Positions 49,788 through 61,793 of a stretch of 64,000 nucleotides of DNA are shown in pieces; the first letter of the stretch is position 1, and each line of letters begins with the position of its first letter. The DNA is taken from contig OMXE01000008.1 in NCBI GenBank assembly GCA_900314935.1, positions 1-64,000 of the forward strand, written 5' to 3'. The position numbers were made by a program, and so were the translations under genes. This stretch comes from an uncultured Prevotella sp. (lineage in GTDB: Bacteria > Bacteroidota > Bacteroidia > Bacteroidales > Bacteroidaceae). Under the pieces are notes generated by a model. That model searched no databases. It was not told the DNA's origin and was given only the letters and a program-made list of their open reading frames with translations.

Positions 49788-51668
49788 TTATTGTGTTCCT
49801 CCCTGCTTCGGCTTACTGCGCTTGCCCGATGGCTTGTCGGGCATCAGCGTCACCCTGCGGTTGGAGTTGTCGGCCAACACCTGATTCACGATGGCAGTAA
49901 TCTGCTCCTTCAGTTCATTGACGAACTGGGCAGGATCATATTGCTGATGCTCGATATCACGGAGCTTTTTCTCCCAGATACCCGTCAGCTCGCAGCTCTT
50001 CAGCAGTTCCTCTTTGATGATGTCTATCAGTTCAATGCCCGTAGGTGTAGCCACCAGTCGTTTCTTCTCCCTACGGATATAATTGCGTTTGAACAAGGTC
50101 TCGATGATTCCCGCTCTTGATGACGGTCGGCCAATCCCATTCTCCTTCATGGCAGCACGAAGTTCCTCATCCTCCACGAACTTTCCTGCCGTCTCCATGG
50201 CACGCAGCAAAGAAGCCTCGTTGTAATAAGGTGGCGGGGTGGTTAGCTTCTCAGTGAGCGTCGGCTCATGCGGTCCGCTCTCCCCTTTCACGAAGGTAGG
50301 CAGTGTTTTCTCCTCATCCTCCTTCTTCTCTTCGTCAGCCGAAGGAAGCTGAGACGACGGCTGTGCATATACTATTCGCCATCCCGGATCCAGAATTTCC
50401 TTTCCCGTAGCCTTGAACTCTATCCCGTCAACCTCGCCCAATACCGTTGTTGTAGCGTACTTACAATCGGGATAGAACACGCTGATAAACCGTCGTGCCA
50501 CCAGATCATAGACGTGCTGCTCCATATTGGTAAGGTTCTGCGGAATCACCCCAGTAGGAATAATCGCATGGTGGTCGGTTACCTTACTCGTATCGAACAC
50601 CCGCTTCGTTTTCGGCAACGGCTTACCGCCTAGGGGGCGCACCAGGTCGGCATAAGGAGCCACACCAGCCACTTTTACCTGATACAGACCATTCATGATC
50701 TGCGGACACTTGGGATAGATATCGTCTGAAAGGTATTGCGTATCCACACGAGGATAGGTGGTAAACTTCCGCTCATACAAAGCCTGAATAGTGTTCAGCG
50801 TCATCTCCGCACTCATACCGTACTTCCTGTTACAATCCACCTGCAACGAGGTAAGGTCATACAGCTGTTTCGGCTGTTCCTTCCCGTTCTTTTTCTCCAC
50901 CTTGGTCACCGTAAACGGCTTCCCTTGGATCATCTCGAAGCTCTTTTCGCCTTCTTCCTTACTGGTGAACTTGCCCTTGGTAGCCGTGAACAAGGTTTCC
51001 CGGTAGATGGTAGAGAGCACCCAATAAGGCTCCGGTTTGAAGTTATCGATCTCCTTCTGACGGTTTACAATCAAGGCTAATGTAGGCGTCTGCACCCTTC
51101 CGATGCTCAGCACCTGACGGTTCTGTCCGTATTTCAGCGTATAGAGACGCGTGGCATTCATACCTAAGATCCAGTCGCCTATCGCTCTCGAAAGACCTGC
51201 CATATACAACGGCTGATACTCCTGCTGGTCTTTCAGTTTCGAGAACCCTTCGCGGATGGCCTCATCGGTCATTGACGAGATCCACAAACGCTTTACCGGA
51301 CATTTCGCCTGAGCTTTCTGCATCACCCAACGTTGGATGAGTTCACCCTCCTGACCGGCGTCACCGCAGTTGATGATGCCGTCAGCGGTCTGCATCAACC
51401 GTTCAATCACAGCAAATTGTTTCTGGATTCCCTTATCGTCAATCAGCTTGATTCCAAAGCGCGGTGGAATCATCGGCAGGGCACTTAAGCTCCACGCCTT
51501 CCACATCGGCGTATAGTCGTGCGGCTCCTTCAGCGTACACAGATGACCAAACGTCCATGTCACCTGATATCCGTTGCCTTCCATATATCCGTCCCTGCTA
51601 CTGGTAGCTCCAATGATACGGGCGATATCTTTCGCTACACTCGGTTTCTCCGCAATACAAACTATCAT
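49788..51668 (-). CDS. topB: DNA topoisomerase III
   Basis: The 626-aa type IA topoisomerase has the Toprim start IVCIAEKPSVAKDIARIIG and DAGQEGELIQRW, and catalytic Tyr305 in FTTYPRVDTQYLSDD, with SIGRVQTPTLALIV upstream. The C-terminus has basic residues but no zinc fingers seen. Neighbours are housekeeping and there is no conjugation gene, so it is a chromosomal copy that decatenates DNA, not one from an integrative element. A consensus promoter lies 19 bp upstream, and a second, more distant one with a hairpin in between. Confidence 0.96.
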   Translation of the reverse strand: MIVCIAEKPSVAKDIARIIGATSSRDGYMEGNGYQVTWTFGHLCTLKEPHDYTPMWKAWSLSALPMIPPRFGIKLIDDKGIQKQFAVIERLMQTADGIINCGDAGQEGELIQRWVMQKAQAKCPVKRLWISSMTDEAIREGFSKLKDQQEYQPLYMAGLSRAIGDWILGMNATRLYTLKYGQNRQVLSIGRVQTPTLALIVNRQKEIDNFKPEPYWVLSTIYRETLFTATKGKFTSKEEGEKSFEMIQGKPFTVTKVEKKNGKEQPKQLYDLTSLQVDCNRKYGMSAEMTLNTIQALYERKFTTYPRVDTQYLSDDIYPKCPQIMNGLYQVKVAGVAPYADLVRPLGGKPLPKTKRVFDTSKVTDHHAIIPTGVIPQNLTNMEQHVYDLVARRFISVFYPDCKYATTTVLGEVDGIEFKATGKEILDPGWRIVYAQPSSQLPSADEEKKEDEEKTLPTFVKGESGPHEPTLTEKLTTPPPYYNEASLLRAMETAGKFVEDEELRAAMKENGIGRPSSRAGIIETLFKRNYIRREKKRLVATPTGIELIDIIKEELLKSCELTGIWEKKLRDIEHQQYDPAQFVNELKEQITAIVNQVLADNSNRRVTLMPDKPSGKRSKPKQGGTQ

Positions 51669-51687
51669 CTTTCACAGTTTTGATGTG

Positions 51688-51719
51688 CGAAGGTACGAAA
51701 TAATTCTCAAACGACCAAA
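51688..51719 (-). promoter_or_regulatory. Promoter for topoisomerase III
   Basis: TTTG (51719 to 51716), exact 20-bp spacer, TACCTTCG (51695 to 51688); the T-to-C variant is the same as for the symporter gene. Confidence 0.7.
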
Positions 51720-51732
51720 AATAAGAAAGAAA

Positions 51733-51831
51733 ACTGCCCGAACACCATGAAGGTGAATCGGGCAATTCTTTCTGACAAATCTAAGAATATATAAAGATTG
51801 ATGTTGGTCTATTGATTGTTTTTTCTGAATG
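51733..51831 (-). ncRNA. Candidate small RNA or terminated leader upstream of topB
   Basis: A promoter at 51838-51868 would start RNA near 51831. About 70-100 nt later there is a strong hairpin (TGCCCGA-CACC / GGTG-TCGGGCA, 51735-51764) followed by a T-rich stretch. There is no ATG-started ORF between. It would end just before topB's own promoter, so it could be a free small RNA or a premature leader of topB. Confidence 0.35.
51735..51764 (-). terminator. Hairpin terminator upstream of topB
   Basis: Stem of 7 bp plus an inner 4-bp stem with a 5-nt loop. On the minus strand it is followed by TTTTCTTTCTTATTTTT. Confidence 0.7.
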
Positions 51832-51837
51832 ACGGTG

Positions 51838-51868
51838 CAAAGGTACGGGTGTTTCCTTCGGGAAGCAA
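51838..51868 (-). promoter_or_regulatory. Promoter of candidate small RNA
   Basis: TACCTTTG (51845 to 51838), 20-bp spacer, TTG at -33 (51868 to 51866). The remaining intergenic part, 51869-52056, holds nothing I recognise except an AT-rich stretch before the phosphoesterase gene. Confidence 0.5.
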
Positions 51869-52056
51869 TTATTCCGTTTCATTTCTGCCGGAGTTGTTGC
51901 GACAAACGGTTAAAATTGCGACAAAATGGGGTCATGCCCTCCAAATTTGTCGCATATGCCATGATCTTTTTTGTTTTCGCAGCGTATTTTTTAGTCATTT
52001 TTCATAACATATTTGGGAAATAATGCCGATATTTGCAGTGTGAAAAAGAAAATGAT

Positions 52057-52902
52057 ATGATCAAGAAACCACTGAACAACCTGCCACGACTATTAACGGC
52101 AATGATACTGACGGCACTGCCTTTAGGAATGCCCATCCTGCTCTCATCGTGTGGCGATGTGTTCGATACACATCCTTATGATGTCAACGTGAAAGGCGAG
52201 ACAGACATCAATGCAAAGCAGATAGCCGTCATTGAGAAACAGTTTGCCAACAAGGACACCCTTCGCGTGGCCTTTATCAGCGACACCCATCTGTGGCTGT
52301 CGGATGCGCGCGACCAGGTGGCCGACCTGAACCGAAGGAATGTTGATTTCGTTTTGCACTGTGGTGATCTTACCGATACGGGCACTGGTAAGGAGTTTGA
52401 GTGGAGCCGCGATGTCTTGAAGAGTCTGCGTTATCCTTTCGTGGCTCTGATCGGCAACCACGATTTCCTCGGCACTGGTAACCAGACCTACGAGATCATG
52501 TATGGGAAGATGAATTTCTCGTTCATCGCCGGAAGAGTGAAGTTCCTGTGTCTTAACACCAATGCCACCGAATACACCTATCTGGCTGCCGTGCCCGACT
52601 TCGACTACATGGAGGAGGAGATGGCGAAGGATACTGACAAGTTCGACAGAACCATCATCGTGATGCATGCACCACCCTATAGCGACCAGTTCAATAACAA
52701 TGTGTGCAAGGCCTTCCGCCGCTATCTGGATTTCTTCCCCGGACTGATGTGCTGTGTTTATGGACACAACCATGAGGACGTGGTCTCCGACATGTATAAT
52801 GACGGTTTGATCTTCTACGGCATCGACTGTGCTGTTCATCGCAACTACCGTATATTCACCATTACACCCGACGGCTATGAAGTGGAAAAGATTGAGTATT
52901 AG
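52057..52902 (+). CDS. Calcineurin-like metallophosphoesterase, lipoprotein
   Basis: The 281-aa product has a lipobox LLSSC (Cys32) and the metallophosphoesterase series: FISDTHLW, HCGDLTD, GNHDF, VMHAPPY and YGHNHEDV, all in order. So it is a phosphatase or phosphodiesterase at the membrane or cell surface. The start at 52033 is less likely than this Met. It overlaps the next gene by 26 bp, and the two likely act together at the envelope. Confidence 0.88.
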   Translation: MIKKPLNNLPRLLTAMILTALPLGMPILLSSCGDVFDTHPYDVNVKGETDINAKQIAVIEKQFANKDTLRVAFISDTHLWLSDARDQVADLNRRNVDFVLHCGDLTDTGTGKEFEWSRDVLKSLRYPFVALIGNHDFLGTGNQTYEIMYGKMNFSFIAGRVKFLCLNTNATEYTYLAAVPDFDYMEEEMAKDTDKFDRTIIVMHAPPYSDQFNNNVCKAFRRYLDFFPGLMCCVYGHNHEDVVSDMYNDGLIFYGIDCAVHRNYRIFTITPDGYEVEKIEY

Positions 52903-53545
52903 TGCAGTCATGCTGATGTGCGCCTTACACATGACGGCAGGCGACAGCATAGATATCAAGCAGAGTAAATACGAAAAGCGTATGCAGCGCATGCAAAACA
53001 CATGGGCTGCGCTCATTCCCTCCCATTACGTCATCCAGAACGCCGGTAATATGGGCATCGTTTCTATAGGTACGGGCTGGAGTTATGGCAAACACCGGCA
53101 ATGGGAGACCGACTTACTCTTTGGCTATATTCCCCAACATGAATCTACTCGCGGAAAACTGACCATGACAGTGAAAGAGAACTATATTCCTTGGGACATC
53201 AACCTATCGCCCAAGAAGTCGGAAGGAAAGTGGCAGTTTGAGCCATTGACAGCCAGTCTTTATCTCAACACCGTGTATGGTCATGAGTTCTGGAAGAGTC
53301 AGCCCGGACGGTATCCTGACAAATATTATCAGTTCATGTCAACCAAGTTCCGCTTGAACTTTGCCCTTGGTCAGCGCATCATGTTCAAGATTCCAGAGAG
53401 CAAACGCAGAAGACACAGTCGTATGTCACTCTTTTACGAGGTAAGCACCTGCGACCTCTATATAAGGTCCATGTTCCAGGATAGTAGTATCAAGTTGAAG
53501 GATATCCTCGGACTCTCCATCGGACTGAAATTCTATACACTATAA
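52877..53545 (+). CDS. Small outer-membrane beta-barrel-like protein
   Basis: The 222-aa protein has a short signal peptide (MKWKRLSISAVMLMCALHMTAG in sections) and beta-hairpins such as MGIVSIGTGWSYGK, WETDLLFGYIP and LGLSIGLKFYTL at the end, with an aromatic-rich C-terminus typical of an outer-membrane barrel. I do not recognise the family. It overlaps the phosphoesterase gene and is followed by a strong bidirectional terminator. Confidence 0.72.
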   Translation: MKWKRLSISAVMLMCALHMTAGDSIDIKQSKYEKRMQRMQNTWAALIPSHYVIQNAGNMGIVSIGTGWSYGKHRQWETDLLFGYIPQHESTRGKLTMTVKENYIPWDINLSPKKSEGKWQFEPLTASLYLNTVYGHEFWKSQPGRYPDKYYQFMSTKFRLNFALGQRIMFKIPESKRRRHSRMSLFYEVSTCDLYIRSMFQDSSIKLKDILGLSIGLKFYTL

Positions 53546-53547
53546 AG

Positions 53548-53586
53548 AAAGAGGATGAAGTGTTTCCGTGTCACTTCATCCTCTTT
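53548..53586. terminator. Bidirectional terminator
   Basis: A 15-bp perfect stem (AAAGAGGATGAAGTG at 53548-53562 with its complement at 53572-53586) and a 9-nt loop. A-rich and T-rich sides serve the plus-strand operon and the minus-strand GH51 gene. Confidence 0.92.
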
Positions 53587-53591
53587 CACTT

Positions 53592-55556
53592 TCAGAACCG
53601 ATAAACAGCAAACGTCTTGGCAGGGATGGTAATGCGAAGCACATTACCATCGGCTTGCACATCGGCAGTTTTCGGTACCACGTTGTTCTTCTTCTCAATG
53701 GTATTGGCCGCATCCATACGGTCGGCATGGAGGGTGGTTACCTTTCCATTGCCCAAGCTCTTGATGCCCTTGAAGGTGATGACAACCTCTTTCGGCTCCG
53801 TTGAAGTATTGGTCATCTTCACGATATAACCATTGGTATTCTTGTCATATACCGCACTGGCACAAAGACCATCCTGTCCGGTAACAGGTTTCTTTCCTTC
53901 CAGCAGACTCAGCACATGGGTTCCAGGGTTCTGTCCATACAACTGCTGCACATAGTAATTAGGTGTACGAACGGTAGTGAGGTTATCCATCCAGATCAGG
54001 TCGGGACGCCATTGCCAGCCTTCCACATGAGCAAAGAGTGGCGCATAGGTAGCCATGTGCACGATATCGGCGTTACGCTCAAAGCCCGTCATGATGGCAG
54101 CCTCAGCCAAGGCAGCCTCAAACACGTTCTTCGCTGTGGGGAAGTCGGCAGGATCCTCTTTCACATGACAAGCATATTCGCCTGCGAACACCTTCGGACC
54201 CTTACGGTCGTAGTTGTCATAACGAGTAACATTGTTCATGAACCAGTCCTGATCACGATAGTAATGCTCATCCACGAGGTCAGCCTTCAATTTCTTCATC
54301 TGCTCCCAGCCATACGAGAACTGCTTCCCGTCGTTATCGTCAGGTGAGGGGCCGCTCGTTCCCACAATCTTCATCTTGGGATACTTGGCACGAATGGCCT
54401 TCATGAACTTCTCCAGACGCACAGGATAGAGAGGTCCCCACTGCTCATTACCTACACCGATCTGCTGGAGATTGAAGGGGGCAGGATGACCCATGTCGGC
54501 ACGCAGCTTACCCCATTTGGTATCTGTTCCACCATTGGCGAACTCGATCAGATCGAGTGCATCATCGATATACGGCTGAAGGTCATCTACTGCTACATGG
54601 CAAACGGCCTCATCCTTGTCGTCGTTCTGGAACTGACAAGCCAGTCCGCAACTCAGCACCGGAAGTGCCTGAGCGCCGATCTCCTCAGAGAGCAGGAAGA
54701 ACTCATAGAAGCCCAGTCCGTAGCTCTGGTAGTAGTTCGGGAACAGACGGTGCGGGAAAGTGTAGTTCCAGCGGTTCTCGTTCAGCGGTCGGTTCTCAGC
54801 TGGTCCCACGGAGTTCTTCCACTGGTAACGACTGTTCAAGTCGGTTCCTTCCACGATACATCCACCAGGGAAGCGGAACACGCCAGGGTTCAGGTCCTTG
54901 AGATCCTTGACAAGATCCGCACGAAGCAGTCCCTTCCACGCATCAGCAGGGAACAGACTCACATGGTCGAGGTCAACAGAACCCTTTCCTTCAAGGTAGA
55001 TACGCATCAACCCCTTTGCATCGGTTTTGGGCGACTTCAAAGTAACGGTGTATTTCTTCCAGTTGTTACCTGCAATAGCAATCTGTTGCTTGGTCATCAC
55101 CTCATCATCACTGCCCACCAGTTCCACACGGATTTGGGAAGATCCTGCGGTACGCGCATAAACAGAGAAATGATAATCCATGCCCTTCTTCAGTCCCATA
55201 CCGAAGAAACCCCTGTTCTCCAGTCCGGTGAACTTATCACGATGTCCCGATTCCTTCAGGGTGACATAGTGCGGATTACGATCAAATGCCGGATTGGCAT
55301 CATTCACCTGAACTTTTCCGAAGGTGTTCCAACCCATCAGCTGCTGCGGGAACTCAAACGAGCGGTTCTCCACCATCTCGGCATAGAGTCCACCATCGGC
55401 TCCGAAGTTGATATCCTCGAAGAAGATGCCATACATGGTTGACTGGATGGGTGCGCCAAGTTTCTTGGCGTTCACCGTGAACTGATGCTGCGCATTGGCA
55501 TTCAACGATACCAGTACAGCTAAGGTCGCTATGACCCAAATGTTTGCTTTTTTCAT
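53592..55556 (-). CDS. GH51 alpha-L-arabinofuranosidase
   Basis: The 654-aa protein has a signal peptide (to ANA), an N-terminal beta domain, a carbohydrate-binding-like insert (about 75-205; SVYARTAGSSQIRVELVG) and a GH51 TIM barrel with FRFPGGCIVEGTD, acid/base Glu371 (IGVGNEQWG) and nucleophile Glu460 (FAGEYACH). The C-terminal all-beta domain ends ITIPAKTFAVYRF. It releases arabinofuranose from arabinan, arabinoxylan or arabinogalactan. Adjacent GH2 beta-galactosidase hints at arabinogalactan. Confidence 0.94.
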   Translation of the reverse strand: MKKANIWVIATLAVLVSLNANAQHQFTVNAKKLGAPIQSTMYGIFFEDINFGADGGLYAEMVENRSFEFPQQLMGWNTFGKVQVNDANPAFDRNPHYVTLKESGHRDKFTGLENRGFFGMGLKKGMDYHFSVYARTAGSSQIRVELVGSDDEVMTKQQIAIAGNNWKKYTVTLKSPKTDAKGLMRIYLEGKGSVDLDHVSLFPADAWKGLLRADLVKDLKDLNPGVFRFPGGCIVEGTDLNSRYQWKNSVGPAENRPLNENRWNYTFPHRLFPNYYQSYGLGFYEFFLLSEEIGAQALPVLSCGLACQFQNDDKDEAVCHVAVDDLQPYIDDALDLIEFANGGTDTKWGKLRADMGHPAPFNLQQIGVGNEQWGPLYPVRLEKFMKAIRAKYPKMKIVGTSGPSPDDNDGKQFSYGWEQMKKLKADLVDEHYYRDQDWFMNNVTRYDNYDRKGPKVFAGEYACHVKEDPADFPTAKNVFEAALAEAAIMTGFERNADIVHMATYAPLFAHVEGWQWRPDLIWMDNLTTVRTPNYYVQQLYGQNPGTHVLSLLEGKKPVTGQDGLCASAVYDKNTNGYIVKMTNTSTEPKEVVITFKGIKSLGNGKVTTLHADRMDAANTIEKKNNVVPKTADVQADGNVLRITIPAKTFAVYRF

Positions 55557-55588
55557 TGACAGTTAGTTTTGATAATGTTATCTGGCTG

Positions 55589-55596
55589 CAAAGATA
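55589..55596 (-). promoter_or_regulatory. -7 box for GH51 gene next to a terminator
   Basis: TATCTTTG on the minus strand, directly after the T-run of the upstream terminator. The -33 position falls in the hairpin loop (CATTAA), so termination and initiation signals share DNA. Confidence 0.5.
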
Positions 55597-55597
55597 C

Positions 55598-55627
55598 AAA
55601 AAATCCACCTCATTAAAGGTGGATTTT
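55598..55627 (-). terminator. Terminator after GH2 beta-galactosidase
   Basis: An 11-bp stem AAAATCCACCT/AGGTGGATTTT with a 6-nt loop and a T6 run on the minus strand. Confidence 0.9.
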
Positions 55628-55657
55628 ATGTGCAATTAGGTGGACGAAACGGTATTT

Positions 55658-58963
<3,306 letters not shown>

Positions 58964-58979
58964 CTATTCATTTTTTTAC

Positions 58980-58987
58980 TATATTTG
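58980..58987 (+). promoter_or_regulatory. -7 box for the small acidic gene
   Basis: TATATTTG, followed by a predicted leader of about 70 nt. The leader holds CATGGGACCCATG and the palindrome TCCTGCAGGA, which contains the Shine-Dalgarno sequence. Confidence 0.5.
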
Positions 58988-59062
58988 CCAGTGAAAAGCA
59001 TGGGACCCATGTAATAACATCAAAAGGGACGATGGTGCCTAAGTCCTGCAGGAGGAACTACT

Positions 59063-59176
59063 ATGGATTCTACAAAACAAATGTACAACCAAGAGGACTA
59101 TGAACTCGACAACGTGTACAACAGTGAAACCGATGAGCTCTATTCAGAAGTGGATTCATCAGTTTGGTACAATTAA
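59063..59176 (+). CDS. Unannotated 37-aa acidic small protein
   Basis: The ORF is too short for most gene finders. It begins MDSTKQ and ends SSVWYN, with about ten Asp/Glu, one Lys and no hydrophobic helix, so it is a soluble acidic peptide. Support: an exact AGGAGG at 59051-59056, 6 nt before the ATG (a rare strong Shine-Dalgarno in Bacteroidetes), a TATATTTG promoter and a 12-bp perfect terminator 24 bp downstream. AGTCCT at 59042-59047 can pair with AGGAACT at 59053-59059 (one bulge) and hide the ribosome site. Function unknown. Confidence 0.6.
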   Translation: MDSTKQMYNQEDYELDNVYNSETDELYSEVDSSVWYN

Positions 59177-59199
59177 GAGTTATGAACCAAAACTACGTA

Positions 59200-59233
59200 T
59201 TGAGAGTTGGCTACTGCCAACTCTCAACTATTT
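59200..59233 (+). terminator. Terminator after small acidic gene
   Basis: A 12-bp perfect stem (TTGAGAGTTGGC / GCCAACTCTCAA), TACT loop, then ctatttttat. Its downstream half overlaps the 3' end of tatD and can also serve that gene. Confidence 0.9.
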
Positions 59234-60006
59234 TTATGGATCATCGGGAAAACACGTGCTACATTCTCGTCGGTAATCTTTTCTATCTGCTCCTGACTTA
59301 CCCCGTAGCTTTCAGCAAGTTTTTCAAGGACAAAGCGTACATAGGCACTCTCGTTACGTTTGCCACGCATGGGAACAGGTGCCATATAAGGACTATCTGT
59401 TTCCAATACGATACGGTCGAGGGGAACGGAAGCGGGCAAGACCTCAGGCAGGTGTGACTTTTTAAACGTGAGTACACCACCAATGCCCAACACGAAGCGG
59501 TCGAACTGCAGGAAATCCGCTGCCTCACGCTCATTACCGGTGAAGCAATGGAACACGCCTCCCGGCAGTTCCCGCTCATATTGCTTCAGCAGGTGCACCA
59601 TCTCGTTCTGTCCTTTACGACAATGAATCATCAGGGGCAAGCCAGTCTCTATACTCCACTGCACCTGTTCGTCGAATGCCGCCAACTGCTCCTTCTCGAA
59701 CTCACGACTCCAGTAGTAGTCAAGACCGACTTCACCGATGCCGATGATGGAAGAATCTGGAATGAGGGATTTAATCTTCTGGAGTTCCTCCCGCCAGTTC
59801 TCCTTTACCTCCTCAGGATGTAATCCAATCATAGGAAAGGCGAAATCAGGGTACTGAGCACAAAGCTGCATCACGGCTACAGAAGAGGAATAGTCGATGG
59901 CGGGAATCACCACCTCGCTCACTCCCGCTTCTTTTGCCCGCGCCATCACCTCAGCGCGGTCCTCAGCAAATTCTTCCCCATCCAAATGGGCGTGCGTATC
60001 TATCAT
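59224..60006 (-). CDS. tatD: TatD family deoxyribonuclease
   Basis: The 260-aa metal-dependent hydrolase has the start MIDTHAHLDG (His5, His7), IGLHPEEV, GEVGLDYYW (Glu), MIHCRKGQNE, GVFHCFTG and ETDSPYMAPVP, the standard TatD series. TatD is a 3'-5' DNase involved in DNA repair. It overlaps the prenyl synthase gene by 4 bp (ATGA) and is the last gene of an operon tonB, prenyl synthase, tatD. Confidence 0.94.
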   Translation of the reverse strand: MIDTHAHLDGEEFAEDRAEVMARAKEAGVSEVVIPAIDYSSSVAVMQLCAQYPDFAFPMIGLHPEEVKENWREELQKIKSLIPDSSIIGIGEVGLDYYWSREFEKEQLAAFDEQVQWSIETGLPLMIHCRKGQNEMVHLLKQYERELPGGVFHCFTGNEREAADFLQFDRFVLGIGGVLTFKKSHLPEVLPASVPLDRIVLETDSPYMAPVPMRGKRNESAYVRFVLEKLAESYGVSQEQIEKITDENVARVFPMIHKNS

Positions 60007-60977
60007 TTGTTTCTCTTCATCATCTTATCCGTATAGGCTTTCAGCTCCTGCTTACTCTCCTCCGGCACTTGTACGGCAGCAAGATACTTACGACTCTCGT
60101 CAAAATAATAGCGGATGCGTTCTTCAGCCAAACGGTTCACACCTATATTATTATATAATGTAGTAACTGCGGCTATCTTCTGCTGTGGATCAGGATTCAC
60201 GGCATTCACCCACTTCTCCAGTTCCTTTCGCTGTGCTTCATCGGCTTTGTTAAATGCGTTGATGAGCATGAAGGTCTTCTTGTTGCAGAGGATATCGCCA
60301 CCGATGGCCTTGCCAAACACCTTCGGATCGCCATATACATCAAGGAAATCATCCTGCAGCTGGAAGGCGAGTCCGATCTGTTCCCCGAACTTATATAGGT
60401 TTTCCGCATCTGAAGCAGAGGCGCCACCGAGGATGGCCCCGATCTTCAAAGCACAAGCTAACAATACACTTGTTTTCAAACGAATCATTTCAATATACTC
60501 CTCCTCACGCACGTCATCTCTCGTCTCGAAAGAAATGTCATACTGTTGTCCTTCATCTATCTCCAAGGTAGTTTCTGTGAACACATCCAGTACGGCATGC
60601 AGATATTCCTGGGGGCATTGCATCATCAGTTTGAATGCCATAAGCAACATCGTATCTCCTGAGAGAATGGCCGTATTGGCATCCCATTTCACATGAACGG
60701 TGGGATTACCGCGTCGCATGTCGGCATGATCCATCAGATCATCGTGCAATAAGGTGAAATTATGATAGGTTTCCAAACCACAAGCCTGTGGCAGGATGCT
60801 TTCAGGATCCTCCTGATAGAGGTTATAGGCCAGCATCATCAAGGTAGGACGGATACGCTTACCACCCAACGACAGGATGTAACGAATAGGCTCGTAAAGA
60901 CTCGCTGGCTGACGGTTATAAGGCATTTCATCAATATAGCGGTTGATGAGTTGCAAGATTTCGTTGGCTGTTTTCAT
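60003..60977 (-). CDS. Polyprenyl (isoprenoid) diphosphate synthase
   Basis: The 324-aa trans-prenyltransferase has the first Asp-rich motif DDLMD (79-83) and the second DDFLD (about 218-222), with GGKRIRP and LETYHNFTLLHDD. Chain length cannot be told exactly; the residue pattern suits a medium-length enzyme (GGPP to octaprenyl). The product feeds quinone or carrier lipid synthesis. ATGA overlap joins it with tatD and with tonB. Confidence 0.93.
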   Translation of the reverse strand: MKTANEILQLINRYIDEMPYNRQPASLYEPIRYILSLGGKRIRPTLMMLAYNLYQEDPESILPQACGLETYHNFTLLHDDLMDHADMRRGNPTVHVKWDANTAILSGDTMLLMAFKLMMQCPQEYLHAVLDVFTETTLEIDEGQQYDISFETRDDVREEEYIEMIRLKTSVLLACALKIGAILGGASASDAENLYKFGEQIGLAFQLQDDFLDVYGDPKVFGKAIGGDILCNKKTFMLINAFNKADEAQRKELEKWVNAVNPDPQQKIAAVTTLYNNIGVNRLAEERIRYYFDESRKYLAAVQVPEESKQELKAYTDKMMKRNK

Positions 60978-61687
60978 ATTTTAAATACGATTGGAATTGA
61001 TATCATGGTACGACACACCTTGCCGTGATCTTCTCCTGGTTTCCACTTGGGCATCATGCGTGCCACCCGCACTGCCTCACGGTCGAGGTCGGGATGACGC
61101 GGACGAACGACCCTGATCTCTGATGTGCTGCCATCGGTATTGACAATAAAGGAGATGACCACTGTGCCCTGTTGGTTCTGGCGACGGGCAGACTCTGGAT
61201 ATTTCAGGTTTTTGGTGAGCCACTTCATAAACTCGGTCATTCCGCCGGGGAACTCTGGCAACCGCTCCACCACGCGGAAGTTCAGGGAATTGTTGTCGGC
61301 ATCGATAGCTACGGGAGGGATGGGGGGAACCTTCTCTTGCTCGGTTGCTTCCGTCTCCCCTTCAAACAACTCCTGGCGATTTTCCGCCAAACGGTCGGCA
61401 GCTTCTTTCATCACAGGTTCATCCACAGGATTGAGACGAGTAGGAGGAGCCGGCTCTTCCTCGGGTTCCTCCATCACGGCAATCATATCCTCCTGATCAA
61501 CAGCAGCCTTCAGTTCCAGTTCCTGCACGATGTCATCCAAGAGTTCCTCATTGTACTCCACTGCCCCGTCCCTGAAGTTCAGTTCCAAGGCAACGACAAG
61601 AACTGCCAGCACGAGTACTAAACCCAGCAGGAATCTTTTCTTCCACTGGTGCTCCAAATCGGCTTCGTATGATTTCTTGACTTCCAA
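60974..61687 (-). CDS. tonB: TonB-type energy transducer
   Basis: The 237-aa protein has a cytoplasmic N-terminus, one transmembrane helix (about 19-37), a Glu/Pro-rich periplasmic linker (EEPEEEPAPP, PPIPP) and a C-terminal TonB domain with PEFPGGMTEFMKWL, TDGSTSEIRVVRPRHPDLDREAVRVARMMPKWKPG in sections. It carries energy from ExbB/ExbD to outer-membrane receptors; the exbB-exbD operon lies 22 kb away. It is the first gene of an operon. Confidence 0.93.
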   Translation of the reverse strand: MEVKKSYEADLEHQWKKRFLLGLVLVLAVLVVALELNFRDGAVEYNEELLDDIVQELELKAAVDQEDMIAVMEEPEEEPAPPTRLNPVDEPVMKEAADRLAENRQELFEGETEATEQEKVPPIPPVAIDADNNSLNFRVVERLPEFPGGMTEFMKWLTKNLKYPESARRQNQQGTVVISFIVNTDGSTSEIRVVRPRHPDLDREAVRVARMMPKWKPGEDHGKVCRTMISIPIVFKI

Positions 61688-61765
61688 GTTACACTAAAAT
61701 GCTGTTTTTTTCGTTATGATAATGATTGCTTTGCAAAATTAGTATAGATATTTGTAAAAAAGGTG

Positions 61766-61773
61766 TATCTTTG
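61766..61773 (+). promoter_or_regulatory. -7 box for porQ
   Basis: TATCTTTG, 20 bp before the start codon. The -33 region is TA-rich without exact TTTG. Confidence 0.55.
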
Positions 61774-61793
61774 CACTAAAATAAATGAATTAA

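Noticed and set aside
49788..51668. Topoisomerase III as a marker of a conjugative element
   Set aside because: No conjugation, mobilisation or integrase genes are near; flanking genes are housekeeping.
54486..55442. 318-codon plus-strand ORF
   Set aside because: It is a shadow of the GH51 gene.
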